Below, piece by piece: positions 19,208-28,351 of a DNA stretch of 64,000 bases (position 1 is the first letter of the stretch; the number at the start of each line of letters is the position of its first letter). This stretch comes from Roseiarcus sp963696665 (lineage in GTDB: Bacteria; Pseudomonadota; Alphaproteobacteria; Rhizobiales; Beijerinckiaceae). The position numbers were made by a program, and so were the translations under genes. The stretch covers positions 186,001-250,000 of the forward strand of contig CAVOLE010000028.1 in assembly GCA_963696665.1 (NCBI GenBank). The letters are read 5' to 3'. Under the pieces are notes generated by a model. The model did not search any database. It was given only the letters and a program-made list of their open reading frames with translations, and was not told where the DNA came from.

Positions 19208-20731
19208 ATGGATACTCCTGGCCTAGACCTAGTAACTCCCGGAGCTACGACAGCTGACGCCAGTCATCCGGGTGACTCACTCGTGGATTATTGGTCGTTT
19301 GCGAGCATGGGTCAAGCATATAATTTGAGCAATACCGCGACAGTTGGGTATATAAACAGTACCGCTGACGCTGATATATATTACGTGCCCTCTAATATTG
19401 GGATTTAAGGGACAACTGATAATGATCGATGGGTATATATTGTCACATCTTTGAGTAGCTCCGTAGGTTATGGTCCAGGATTTAGTGACGGTTCGGGCGT
19501 GGGAATAGACCACGAGTTCGCCGAAGGCTATGGCCCTGACGACCCATATTACAATTTTGTGAGCAGCTACAATGGGCCGTACGATTTACAGCCCATGTAT
19601 ATTGATAATTCGAGCCCCTCGGACAATTGGGTTGTTTTCGAAGGGGCGGGGATGGCTGGAGTAAAGTATGCTATTGCGACCACACCGCAGGCCGCCTTAG
19701 CTGCATATGCGAACGAAAGCTCGAGCACAGAGTCGCCGTACACTTTGACCTCCGGAGGTACTGGGGAGACGGGAGGCATGGGAGGGACCGGAGGCCCAGG
19801 AGGGACCTCAAGCGACTTCAACGACGACGGCCATTCCGACATCCTTTTCCAGAGCACCAGCGGTCAGGTTGCGATCTGGGAGATGAACGGAACGAACGTC
19901 ATCGGCAGCGCAGTGGTGGGTCCAAATCCTGGGCCTGACTGGTACGTGGTCGGAACCGGCGACTTCAACGACGACGGCCATTCTGACATTCTGTTGCACA
20001 ACATCAGCGGTCAGGTTGCGATCTGGGAGATGAACGGAACGAACGTCATCGGCAGCGCAGTGGTGGGTCCCAATCCTGGGCCTGGCTGGAATGTGGTTGG
20101 AACCGGCGACTTCAACGACGACGGCCATTCCGACATCCTCTTCCAGAACACCAGCGGTCAGGTTGCGATCTGGGAAATGAACGGGACGAACGTCATCGGC
20201 AGTGGGTTGGTGGGCCCCAATCCTGGGCCTGGCTGGAATGTGGTTGGAACCGGCGACTTCAACGACGACGGCCATTCCGACATCCTTTTTCAGAACACCG
20301 GCGGTCAGGTTGCGATCTGGGAATTGAACGGGACGAACGTCATCGGCAGCGCAGTGGTGGGCCCCAATCCTGGGCCTGGCTGGAATGTGGTTGGAACCGG
20401 CGACTTCAACGACGACGGCCATTCCGACATCCTCTTCCAGAACACCAGCGGTCAGGTCGCGGTCTGGGAAATGAACGGGACGAACGTCATCGGCAGCGCG
20501 GTGGTGGGCCCGAATCCTGGAGTCGGCTGGAACGCAGTCGGAACCGGCGATTTCAACGACGACGGCCATTCCGACATCCTCTTCCAGAACACCAGCGGTC
20601 AGGTCGCGATCTGGGAAATGAACGGGACGAACGTCATCGGCAGCGCAGTGGTGGGCCCCAATCCCGGGGTGTCTTGGCGAGCGATCGACCCCGAGGGCGG
20701 CATACCGGCAGCGGTCCGCGCGCTCGTTTGA
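19208..20731 (+). CDS. FG-GAP/VCBS-repeat exoprotein interrupted by an in-frame TAA
   Basis: One continuous frame of 508 codons is interrupted only by TAA at 19406-19408 (codon 67). A strong ribosome site (GGAGGGGGAGAG) precedes the ATG. The unrecognised N-terminal domain (about residues 1-180) reads sensibly across the stop (YYVPSNIGI, stop, GTTDNDRWVYIVTS) and contains GIDHEFAEGYG, an HExxE motif. A Gly-rich linker (TGETGGMGGTGGPGG) leads to six 49-residue repeats with DFNDDGHSD calcium loops almost identical to those of the gene upstream. The 19.15-19.48 kb part is much AT-richer than its surroundings, suggesting acquired sequence. The stop may be a base error, a true nonsense mutation, or translation may restart at TTG 19451. 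Confidence 0.6.
19814..20695 (+). repeat. 147-bp tandem repeat array 2 (FG-GAP units)
   Basis: Six consecutive units at exact 147-bp spacing (TTC of DFN at 19817, 19964, 20111, 20258, 20405 and 20552). A segment of about 170 bases (20291-20461) appears identical to 18411-18581 in array 1, synonymous positions included, indicating recent duplication or gene conversion. Confidence 0.9.
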
Positions 20732-20753
20732 CCCAGCCAATTTGAACCGTCGG

Positions 20754-21845
20754 CTACGCCGGCCGCGCCATCTCGAGCACGAGGCCAGCCAATCGCTCGG
20801 CGGCGTCGGGGACGCCGATCGATTTCGCCGCCCTCGCCGCCGCCTCGAGCTTGGCCGGCGCGGCAAGCGCGTCGCGCAGGATCGCGGCCAAATGTTCGGG
20901 CGTGAACTCGTTTTGCGGCACGACAATCGCGCCGCCGGACTTGGCGAGCGCCGCCGCATTCGCCGCCTGGTCCTGATCGAGCGCATGGGGAAACGGCACG
21001 AGGACGGAAGCTCGCCCGATGACCGCGAGCTCGGAGACGGTCGAAGCGCCGGCGCGGCCGATGACGAGATGGGCTGCGGCCATCCGCGTCGGCAAATCAG
21101 GGAAGAATTCCGCGATCTCGACCGGAAAGTTCATCCGCGCGCACGCCGCCGCGACGCGCGAGCTATCCTCACCGCGCGCCTGCTGGGTCAGGCGGATCCA
21201 TTGCCGTTCGTCCGGATTGAGGAGCGCGATCGCCCCAGGCACGACGTCGGCCATCACGCGAGCGCCCTGCGAGCCGCCGGTCACCAGAAGGTTCAAGCGC
21301 CGCATGACGGGTTCGGGATAGGGAATTGCGGCGGCCGCGATGACCGACGGCCGAACCGGATTGCCGGTCACCCGGGCCTTAGCCGGATCGACGCCCTTCA
21401 GCCCGGGAAAGCCGCAAGCGACAAGGTTGACCCGCGGACTTAGAAAACGATTGGCGCGCCCCATCACCGCGTTCTGCTCGTGCAGGACGGACGGGATCCT
21501 GAGAAGCCAGGCGGCGAGAAGCGGCGGCACGGTCGGATAGCCGCCGAACCCAACCACCGCGCGGGGCCTGATGCGTGCGAGCTTGAGGGCCGCCGCCGCG
21601 AGGCCCACGCCCAAGGTCACGGAAGCGCGCGCCTTGGCGAGCGCGCCAGCTTCCGTCGTCGTCGCTGACGGAAAGGCGTGAATCGCGCGCGCCGGAAAGT
21701 CCGCGCCGAACTTGAGGGCGCGAGTGTCGGTCGCGAGCTCGACTTCAGCGCCCCGCTTGGCCAGAGCGGCGGCCAGCGCCGCCGCGGGAAAGAGATGTCC
21801 GCCTGTGCCGCCCGCCGCAAGCAGGATCGGACGCGAGGAGTTCAT
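20754..21845 (-). CDS. murG: UDP-GlcNAc:lipid I N-acetylglucosaminyltransferase MurG
   Basis: Converts lipid I to lipid II on the cytoplasmic face of the membrane. The 363-residue protein has the N-terminal glycine loop AAGGTGGHLFPA (residues 10-21), VVGFGGYPTVPPLLAA, HEQNAVMGRANRFL, and the C-terminal GGSQGARVM and GRAGASTVSELAVIG donor-binding segments. Its ATG overlaps the ftsW stop (ATGA). It is the last gene of this dcw block: murC, murB and the ftsQAZ genes that usually follow in relatives are absent, and a repeat-protein gene on the other strand ends 22 bases away. Confidence 0.95.
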   Translation of the reverse strand: MNSSRPILLAAGGTGGHLFPAAALAAALAKRGAEVELATDTRALKFGADFPARAIHAFPSATTTEAGALAKARASVTLGVGLAAAALKLARIRPRAVVGFGGYPTVPPLLAAWLLRIPSVLHEQNAVMGRANRFLSPRVNLVACGFPGLKGVDPAKARVTGNPVRPSVIAAAAIPYPEPVMRRLNLLVTGGSQGARVMADVVPGAIALLNPDERQWIRLTQQARGEDSSRVAAACARMNFPVEIAEFFPDLPTRMAAAHLVIGRAGASTVSELAVIGRASVLVPFPHALDQDQAANAAALAKSGGAIVVPQNEFTPEHLAAILRDALAAPAKLEAAARAAKSIGVPDAAERLAGLVLEMARPA

Positions 21846-22987
21846 CCCTCCGTCGCCGCCGCGGGATGGTCGAGATCGGCGGCTGGCCGCTTGCGCGTCG
21901 TCGCGATGAGGAAGCCCATCCCGAGGCCAAGCGCGAGCAGCGATGAGCCGCCGTAGGAGATGAATGGCAAGGTCATTCCCTTCGCTGGCATGGCGCGCAA
22001 GTTGACCGCCATATTGATCCAGCTTTGCACGGCGAACATGACGGTGAGGCCAGCGGCCGCAAGCCGGCAGAACGGGTCGGGGTTTCGCGCCGCGAGAAGG
22101 AGCGCGCGCAGGACGATGAAAGCGAAAAAGGCGATCAGCGCCATGCACGCGATCATGCCGAATTCCTCGCCGGCCACAGCGAAAACGAAGTCGGTGTGCG
22201 CGTCGGGCAGGATTTGCTTGTAGACGCCCTCGCCCGGGCCCCGTCCGAACCAACCGCCCGAGAGAATACTCTGCAGCGCGGTGTCGACTTGAAAGGTGTC
22301 GACCAGACCGCCGGTCGAGTCCGGATCGAGAAAGCGCAGCACCCGCTCGTGCACGTGCGGCGACAGTTTGAACACGGCGAACCCGCCGGCCATGCCCATT
22401 CCGCCGACGGCGACGACCCAGAACCAATGCAGGCCGGCCAAAAAGAAGAGCGCCGTCCACACGATCGCGACCAGCATCGTCTGACCGAAGTCGGGCTGGA
22501 GGATGAGCGGCACGATGGTGATGGGCAAGAGCAGGAAGGAGAGAAGCTTCGCCCAAATTGCGGTCGGCCCTGTCCGCCCGCCTTCGGTGAAAGCCCAAGC
22601 GGCAAGGACCACGAACGCCGGCTTGATGAATTCCGAGGGTTGCAGGCCAAAGATCCAGCGCCTCGCCCCTTTGACCTCGGCGCCGAACATGAGCGCGAGA
22701 ATGATGAGCGCAAACGACACGGCGAACGTCACCAGCGCCGCGCGGCGCACATGCCGCGGCGAGAGAAACGAGGTTGCAATCATCAGCGCCGCCGTCGGGA
22801 TCAGCATCAGAGCCTGACGGTTGACAAAGTGGAAGGTGGAAAGATTGAGCCGCTCCGCCACCGCCGGACTTGCCGCCAGCGCCATCACGAGGCCAATCAC
22901 CATGAGCGCAATGAACGACCCGATCAGCCATCGGTCCGCAGTGCGCATCCAATCCGCGACGAGGCCGCGTTCCACCCTCGAAACCAT
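21842..22987 (-). CDS. ftsW: septal peptidoglycan polymerase FtsW (SEDS)
   Basis: A 381-residue SEDS glycosyltransferase with about ten membrane helices that polymerises lipid II at the septum together with FtsI. Hallmarks are GARRWIFGLQPSEFIKPAFV, LQPDFGQTMLV with the catalytic-type Asp, the large extracellular loop with GGWFGRGPGEG and LPDAHTDFVFAVAGEE, and the C-terminal LPFISYGGSSLLA. It is placed between murD and murG, with a six-base gap upstream and a four-base overlap downstream. GEGVYKQILPDAHTDFVFA distinguishes FtsW from RodA well enough given the context. Confidence 0.95.
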   Translation of the reverse strand: MVSRVERGLVADWMRTADRWLIGSFIALMVIGLVMALAASPAVAERLNLSTFHFVNRQALMLIPTAALMIATSFLSPRHVRRAALVTFAVSFALIILALMFGAEVKGARRWIFGLQPSEFIKPAFVVLAAWAFTEGGRTGPTAIWAKLLSFLLLPITIVPLILQPDFGQTMLVAIVWTALFFLAGLHWFWVVAVGGMGMAGGFAVFKLSPHVHERVLRFLDPDSTGGLVDTFQVDTALQSILSGGWFGRGPGEGVYKQILPDAHTDFVFAVAGEEFGMIACMALIAFFAFIVLRALLLAARNPDPFCRLAAAGLTVMFAVQSWINMAVNLRAMPAKGMTLPFISYGGSSLLALGLGMGFLIATTRKRPAADLDHPAAATEG

Positions 22988-22993
22988 GGATTC

Positions 22994-24409
22994 CTATCTC
23001 CCCGTCTCAATGCGCGTTCCGGCCGCCGCGCGCTCATGAAGCCATTTGGCGACCTGCGCCCGGAACACGTCGCCGCGCGCCTCGAAATTGGCGAATTGAT
23101 CGAACGACGCGCAGGCCGGCGACAGCAGCACGGTTGGCTCGCGCGCCGTCGACTGCGCTGCGTCCTCAGCCGCCGCCTCAATGGCTGCGCTTAACGTCCC
23201 GCAACGTTCGAAGGGAACGGCGCCGCCGAGCGTATGCGCGAATTCATCGCTCGCCTCGCCGATCAAATAGGCCTTGGCGACGCGCGGAAAGAGCGCCCGC
23301 AGCGACGCGACGCCGCCCACCTTGGGCCTGCCGCCGAGTATCCAATGAATATCGTGGAACGTGAGCAACGCCTTCTCGGCGGCGTCGGCGTTGGTCGCTT
23401 TCGAGTCGTTGATGAACAGCACCCGGCCGAGCCGGCCGACCTCTTCCATCCGATGCGCGAGACCCGGAAACGTCTCGAACGCCCGCGCGATGCGATCGCG
23501 CTCGACGCCGAGAGCCCGCGCGGCGGCGTAGGCGAACGCGGCGTTCTGCCCATTATGCGCGCCGCGAAGCGCGCGAGCGCCCGTAAGATCGGCCGCCGGC
23601 GCGGCTTCTCCACGCGCCATCACGCGATGCTCGCTGACCCAGACGTCGGCGAGCGGGGACTCGGCGCCCGACACCGCAATGACGCGGGCCATGCCAGCGC
23701 GCGTTTTCAACCGCGCATAGATTTCGCGACAGGGCTCGTCGTCCACGCCAACCAGCGCGACCTCGGCCTGCGCCACAAGCCGCTCCTTGATGGCCGCGTA
23801 GCGGGCGAGATCGCCATGCCGGTCGAGATGGTCGGGCGTGATGTTGATCAGGAGTCCGACGCTTGGCTCAAGCGAGGGGGCGAGGTCGATCTGGTAGGAC
23901 GAACATTCAACGACATGGATGCGCCCGGCCGCGGGCGGCGGCAGATCGAGGATCGGCACGCCGATGTTGCCGCCCATCGCAACCTCGCGCCCAGTCTCCT
24001 TCAGCACATGGGCGATGAGCGCGGTGGTCGTCGATTTGCCATTGGTGCCGGTGATCGCGACAAACGGCGCGCCGGGCGCCCTCGCGCCGCGCTCGCGCAC
24101 GAAGAGCTCGACATCGCCGATGATCGGAACCCCCGCATCGTCCGCGAGGTTCACCGTCCAATGCGGCTTCGGATGGGTCAGCGGCACGCCGGGCGCGAGC
24201 ACAAACACCCGGAAGCCGCGCCAGTCGGCGTGAGCGAGATCGACCAGCGCGACGCCCTCGGCTTCCGCGCGCTCCCGCGCAGCAGCGCTGTCGTCCCATG
24301 CGGACACTTCGGCGCCGCCGGCGACAAGCGCGCGCGCCGTCGACAGTCCCGACCCGCCGAGGCCGAAGAGAGCGACCCTCTGTCCGCGCAGGGTCTCGAC
24401 CGGGGTCAT
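22994..24409 (-). CDS. murD: UDP-N-acetylmuramoyl-L-alanine:D-glutamate ligase MurD
   Basis: Adds D-Glu to UDP-MurNAc-L-Ala. The 471-residue ligase has an N-terminal Rossmann-like domain (VALFGLGGSGLSTARAL), the ATP loop AITGTNGKSTTTA (residues 118-130), SSYQIDLAPSLEPSVGLLIN, NITPDHLDRHG and FINDSKATNADA. The frame runs open further upstream, but the ATG just downstream of the mraY stop gives the normal MurD length and N terminus. It is tightly packed with mraY (two-base gap) and ftsW (six-base gap). Confidence 0.95.
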   Translation of the reverse strand: MTPVETLRGQRVALFGLGGSGLSTARALVAGGAEVSAWDDSAAARERAEAEGVALVDLAHADWRGFRVFVLAPGVPLTHPKPHWTVNLADDAGVPIIGDVELFVRERGARAPGAPFVAITGTNGKSTTTALIAHVLKETGREVAMGGNIGVPILDLPPPAAGRIHVVECSSYQIDLAPSLEPSVGLLINITPDHLDRHGDLARYAAIKERLVAQAEVALVGVDDEPCREIYARLKTRAGMARVIAVSGAESPLADVWVSEHRVMARGEAAPAADLTGARALRGAHNGQNAAFAYAAARALGVERDRIARAFETFPGLAHRMEEVGRLGRVLFINDSKATNADAAEKALLTFHDIHWILGGRPKVGGVASLRALFPRVAKAYLIGEASDEFAHTLGGAVPFERCGTLSAAIEAAAEDAAQSTAREPTVLLSPACASFDQFANFEARGDVFRAQVAKWLHERAAAGTRIETGR

Positions 24410-24411
24410 CG

Positions 24412-25486
24412 TCACCTCAGCTTGAGGGAAGCGAGGCCGACCATCGCCAGCACGAAGGCGATGATCCAGAAACGCATGACGATTTGCGGCTCGGACCAGC
24501 CGAGCTGCTCGAAATGGTGATGAATGGGCGCCATGCGAAACACGCGTCGGCCGGTGAGCTTGAACGAGACGACCTGCACGACGACGGACGCCGCCTCCAT
24601 CACGAACAGCCCTCCGACGACGGCCAGCACGATCTCGTGCTTGATCGCAACGGCCGTTGCGCCGAGCAGACCGCCCAGCGCCAGGGATCCCGTGTCGCCC
24701 ATGAAAATCTGAGCCGGGGGAGCATTGAACCAAAGGAACCCGACGCCTGCGCCAATCAACGCCCCGCACACGACCAGGAGGTCGCCGGAGAACGGGACAT
24801 GATTGATCAGGAGATAGTGCGAATAGACCACGTTGCCGGTGATATAGGCGATGAGCCCGAGGGTCGCCGCGCAGATCATCACCGGCACGATCGCAAGGCC
24901 ATCAAGCCCGTCGGTCAGATTGACCGCATTGCCGAAAGCGACAATGACGAACGGGCCGAACAGCAGGAATCCCCAGCCGAAATCGAACACAAAGCCGTTG
25001 AAGAACGGCACGGCAAGGGCGGTCGCGCCATTGGCGCCAACCTTCATCAGCGCGTAGCAGGCGAGCGCGGCGATCACATATTCGCCGAACAGGCGCGCCC
25101 GGCCCGAGAAGCCGCGGTCCGACTGCTTCGTGACTTTCAGATAGTCGTCGTAGAAGCCGATCACGGCGAAGCCCGCGGTGACGAACAGCACGATCCACAC
25201 ATAGGGGCTTGCGAGATTGGCCCACAGCAACGCCGAGACAAAGAGCCCGAACAGGATCATCAGCCCGCCCATGGTCGGCGTGCCCTTCTTGCTGAGAAGA
25301 TGCGAGGCCGGTCCGTCGAGACGGATCGGCTGGCCCTTGCCCTGCTTCAGACGCAAGGCGGAAATGATCGTCGGACCGAAGAAAAAGACGAGAAAAAGAC
25401 CGGTGCCCGCAGCGCCAAGCGTGCGGAACGTGAGGTATCGAAAAAGGTGGAAGACGCCCGGAAGTTCGGACAGCCATGTGAGCCAC
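24412..25486 (-). CDS. mraY: phospho-MurNAc-pentapeptide transferase MraY; start affected by a one-base anomaly
   Basis: Integral membrane enzyme that forms lipid I. The frame encodes the expected N terminus (TWLSELPGVFHLFRYLTFRT), then KQGKGQPIRLDGPASHLL, KKGTPTMGG, the catalytic region FYDDYLK, NLTDGLDGLA and the C-terminal APIHHHFEQLGW. No ATG, GTG or TTG precedes the conserved N terminus in frame. A GTG at 25484-25486 is one base out of phase; removing one base near 25483 gives GTG-Leu-Thr-Trp-Leu and 357 residues, the usual length. The next in-frame TTG would delete the first helix. It sits between murF and murD. Confidence 0.9.
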
Positions 25487-25489
25487 GCC

Positions 25490-26902
25490 CTAGCCTCCCG
25501 CGCCAGCGAAGCGATCGCGCAAAGCCGCGACGAGCGGACCCATGCGGCTGCCGTTGGACCCTTTGACCATCGCGATGTCGCCGCCCCGTAAAGTCCGGGC
25601 GACTTCGTCCGTCAGCTCGCTCGACCGCTCGGCCCAGGCGGCCCGCATCGCTGCGGGGGCTGCGTCGAACAAGGCGCGCGTGAGGGGCCCCGCGCCAAAC
25701 AAGAGATCGACCTTGTTGGCTCTGAGGTCGGCCGCGAGTTCCGCATGCATCGCCGCAGCCTTCGGCCCAAGCTCGAGCATGTCGCCGATGACCGCAATGC
25801 GGCGTCCCTTGGGTCCGGGCTTGGCCGCGGCGAGCAGCGCGAGCGCCGCCCGCATCGAAGCGGGATTGGCGTTGTAGCTTTCGTCGATGACGGTGGCCGG
25901 TCCGTCGGGCGTAGGCAGCAAGAACCGCTCGCCCCTGCCCTTCTGCGGCGAGAAGCCGCGAAGCGCGGCGGCGCAGGTTTCAATGTCAGCGCCGAGCGCG
26001 TCCGCCGCCAATAGCGCGCCAAGCGCGTTCTCCGCCATATGCGTCCCGGGCGCGCCGAGTTCGAACGCCAACTCATGGCCGAAAACGCGCGCCTTCACCC
26101 GCGAGCCGCCTTCGGTCGCCTCGACCTCGACGAGGCGGCCATCGCAATCGGCGCCGCGGCCAAAGCTCAAGACCCGCGCGCCGCGCGCTTCGGCCGCCTT
26201 CGCCAGCCGTTCGAACTGGGGCGCGTCGCGGTTCAAGATCGCCGTTCCGCCGGGTTCGAGACCGAGAAAGATCTCCGCCTTCGCATCGGCGATCGCCTCG
26301 ATTGAGCCCAGATGTTCAATGTGGACGGGCGCGATCATTGTCACGAGCGCTGCATGCGGCCGCGCCATGCGTGTAAGCGGCGCAATTTCGCCCGCGTGAT
26401 TCATGCCCATCTCGAACACGCCGTAGCGCGCGTTTACGGGCATGCGCGCGAGCGTCAGCGGCACGCCCCAGTGATTGTTGTAGGAAGCGGCCGAAGCGTG
26501 GGTCGGACCGCAGGCCGCCAGCATCGCCCGCAGCATCTCCTTGGCGGTCGTCTTGCCGACCGAACCGGTCACGCCGACGATCTTCGCTTTCGAACGCGCG
26601 CGAGCGGCGACGCCCAGCCGTTCCATCGCATGAAGCGTGTCCTCGACCGCGAATACCGGACCGAAGACGGCGAGCTCATGCGCGCGCTCGGGCGACACGA
26701 CGGCCGCCAAGGCCCCAGCTTCCATGGCGCGCGCGACGTGATCGTGTCCGTCATGCGCTTCGCCTTTGATGGCGAAGAAGAGGTCGCCCGCCACGAGGCT
26801 CCGGCTGTCGATGGAGACGCCCGTGATACTCGCGCTAAGCGGCGCGCTGGGGGCGGCGCCGAGCGCCGCGCTGAGTTCGGCCTGGGTCCACAGCGCAGTC
26901 AT
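25490..26902 (-). CDS. murF: UDP-MurNAc-tripeptide:D-Ala-D-Ala ligase MurF
   Basis: Adds D-Ala-D-Ala to the UDP-MurNAc tripeptide. The 470-residue protein has the N-terminal substrate segment VSIDSRSLVAGDLFFAIKG, the ATP loop VTGSVGKTTAKE (residues 111-122), YNNHWGVPLTLARM, FEMGMNHAGEIAPLTRMARP and DESYNANPASMRAAL. The start ATG overlaps the murE stop by four bases. The ligand series murE-murF-(mraY)-murD is in the conserved order. Confidence 0.95.
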   Translation of the reverse strand: MTALWTQAELSAALGAAPSAPLSASITGVSIDSRSLVAGDLFFAIKGEAHDGHDHVARAMEAGALAAVVSPERAHELAVFGPVFAVEDTLHAMERLGVAARARSKAKIVGVTGSVGKTTAKEMLRAMLAACGPTHASAASYNNHWGVPLTLARMPVNARYGVFEMGMNHAGEIAPLTRMARPHAALVTMIAPVHIEHLGSIEAIADAKAEIFLGLEPGGTAILNRDAPQFERLAKAAEARGARVLSFGRGADCDGRLVEVEATEGGSRVKARVFGHELAFELGAPGTHMAENALGALLAADALGADIETCAAALRGFSPQKGRGERFLLPTPDGPATVIDESYNANPASMRAALALLAAAKPGPKGRRIAVIGDMLELGPKAAAMHAELAADLRANKVDLLFGAGPLTRALFDAAPAAMRAAWAERSSELTDEVARTLRGGDIAMVKGSNGSRMGPLVAALRDRFAGAGG

Positions 26903-28341
26903 GCCGCGTCCTCAAGCGCCGCGCGCGCTTCATCCGCGTCGGAGAACGGCAGCGTCTTGTCGCCGACGATCTGCCCCGTTTCGTGGCCCTTGCCGGCGAT
27001 CAAGAGCGCATCGCCCTCGCGAAGCATCGCAACCCCTGCGCGAATGGCCGCCGCCCGGTCGCCGATCTCGACCGCCGAAGGCGCGGCAGCAAGAATCTGC
27101 GCGCGGATCGCCGCCGGATTTTCGGAGCGAGGGTTGTCGTCGGTCACAATCGCGACGTCTGCGCGGCGCTTGGCGATCTCGCCCATGATCGGCCGTTTTC
27201 CAGGGTCGCGGTCGCCGCCGCAACCGAAAACCACAATGAGACGCCCGCGCACGAACGGGCGCAGCGCGGCGATCGCCTTTTCGAGCGCATCGGGTTTGTG
27301 CGCGTAGTCGACGAACACGCTCGCGCCGCGAATGTCGCCGATGCGCTCGAGCCGCCCCGGCGCGCCTTGCAGCGTTTGCAGCGCCTCGAACACCGCGTCG
27401 GCTTGGCTGCCGGTGGCGATGCAAAGCCCCGCGGCGACCAGCGCGTTGGAGATCTGGAAGTCGCCGGCCAGAGGAAACTTCACACGCCGGCTGCGGTCGC
27501 CAAACTGAAGGTCGAGAGCCGAAGACAGACGATCGCGCGCGACCGCGTTCAAGCGAATGGTGTCGCCTTTCGCGCCGACAGTGATGACGTGAAGGCCGCG
27601 CGCCCGCGCCGTTTCGATCACGCGCGAGGCGATGGCGCTGTCGGCGTCGATGATGGCAGGCGCGCCATCGGGCAATAGATCCTGGAACAGCCTGAGCTTG
27701 GCCTTGAGATAGTCCTCGACCGTCGCATGGTAGTCCATGTGGTCGCGCGTCAGATTGGTGAACGCGCCCGCGGCGAGGCGCACGCCGTCCAACCGCTTCT
27801 GGTCGAGGCCATGCGATGAGGCTTCGATCGCGAGGTTCGTGACGTCCTTCGAGGCGAGTTGATCGAGAAGCTCGTGCAGCGCGATCGGGTCCGGCGTCGT
27901 CAGCGATCCGTAAACCGTCAGCGGGCGCGACACGACGCCAATCGTTCCGATCGAAGCGGCCTCGCGCCCGAGCGTCCGCCAGATTTGGCGCACGAAGGCG
28001 GCGACCGAGGTTTTTCCGCTCGTGCCCGTCACCGCGACGATCGTCTCCGGCTGGCGCGGATAGAAGCGCGCCGCGGCGTGAGCCAGCGCTGCGCGGGCGT
28101 CGGCGACCTGAACGAAGGCGGCGTTCGGCGTTTCCGCCCAACGCTCGGCGACAATTGCGGCCGCGCCCTTCTTAACCGCCTCGCTCACGTGATTGAGGCC
28201 GTCATCCTTGGCCCCGGCAAGCGCGAAGAAGACGTCGCCCGGCGCCGTCTTCCGGCTGTCGAACGCCAACCCCGCGACGGCGCGCGACGCAAGCTCGCGA
28301 TCGGCGTCCTTGAGTTCCAGGATGTCGCCAAGCCGTCTCAT
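26899..28341 (-). CDS. murE: UDP-MurNAc-L-Ala-D-Glu:meso-diaminopimelate ligase MurE
   Basis: Adds the third residue of the stem peptide. The ATP loop is VTGTSGKTSVAAF (from residue 104), followed by SLTTPDPIALHELL, IEASSHGLDQKRLDGV, FTNLTRDHMDYH and GCGGDRDPGKRP. The DDNPRSENP segment holds the DNPR motif that selects meso-diaminopimelate over lysine, giving Gram-negative-type peptidoglycan. An upstream in-frame ATG would add 15 residues and overlap ftsI; the start used gives the standard N terminus MRRLGDIL. Its stop overlaps the murF start. Confidence 0.95.
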   Translation of the reverse strand: MRRLGDILELKDADRELASRAVAGLAFDSRKTAPGDVFFALAGAKDDGLNHVSEAVKKGAAAIVAERWAETPNAAFVQVADARAALAHAAARFYPRQPETIVAVTGTSGKTSVAAFVRQIWRTLGREAASIGTIGVVSRPLTVYGSLTTPDPIALHELLDQLASKDVTNLAIEASSHGLDQKRLDGVRLAAGAFTNLTRDHMDYHATVEDYLKAKLRLFQDLLPDGAPAIIDADSAIASRVIETARARGLHVITVGAKGDTIRLNAVARDRLSSALDLQFGDRSRRVKFPLAGDFQISNALVAAGLCIATGSQADAVFEALQTLQGAPGRLERIGDIRGASVFVDYAHKPDALEKAIAALRPFVRGRLIVVFGCGGDRDPGKRPIMGEIAKRRADVAIVTDDNPRSENPAAIRAQILAAAPSAVEIGDRAAAIRAGVAMLREGDALLIAGKGHETGQIVGDKTLPFSDADEARAALEDAA

Positions 28342-28351
28342 CGCCCGCGTT

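Noticed and set aside
18107..20695. CRISPR or other spacer-repeat array
   Set aside because: The 147-bp repeats are contiguous, in frame and encode FG-GAP/VCBS units; there are no spacers.
20754..22952. A 732-codon frame that would fuse an upstream segment to murG
   Set aside because: The upstream part is ftsW read in another frame; the MurG ATG overlapping the ftsW stop is the normal start.
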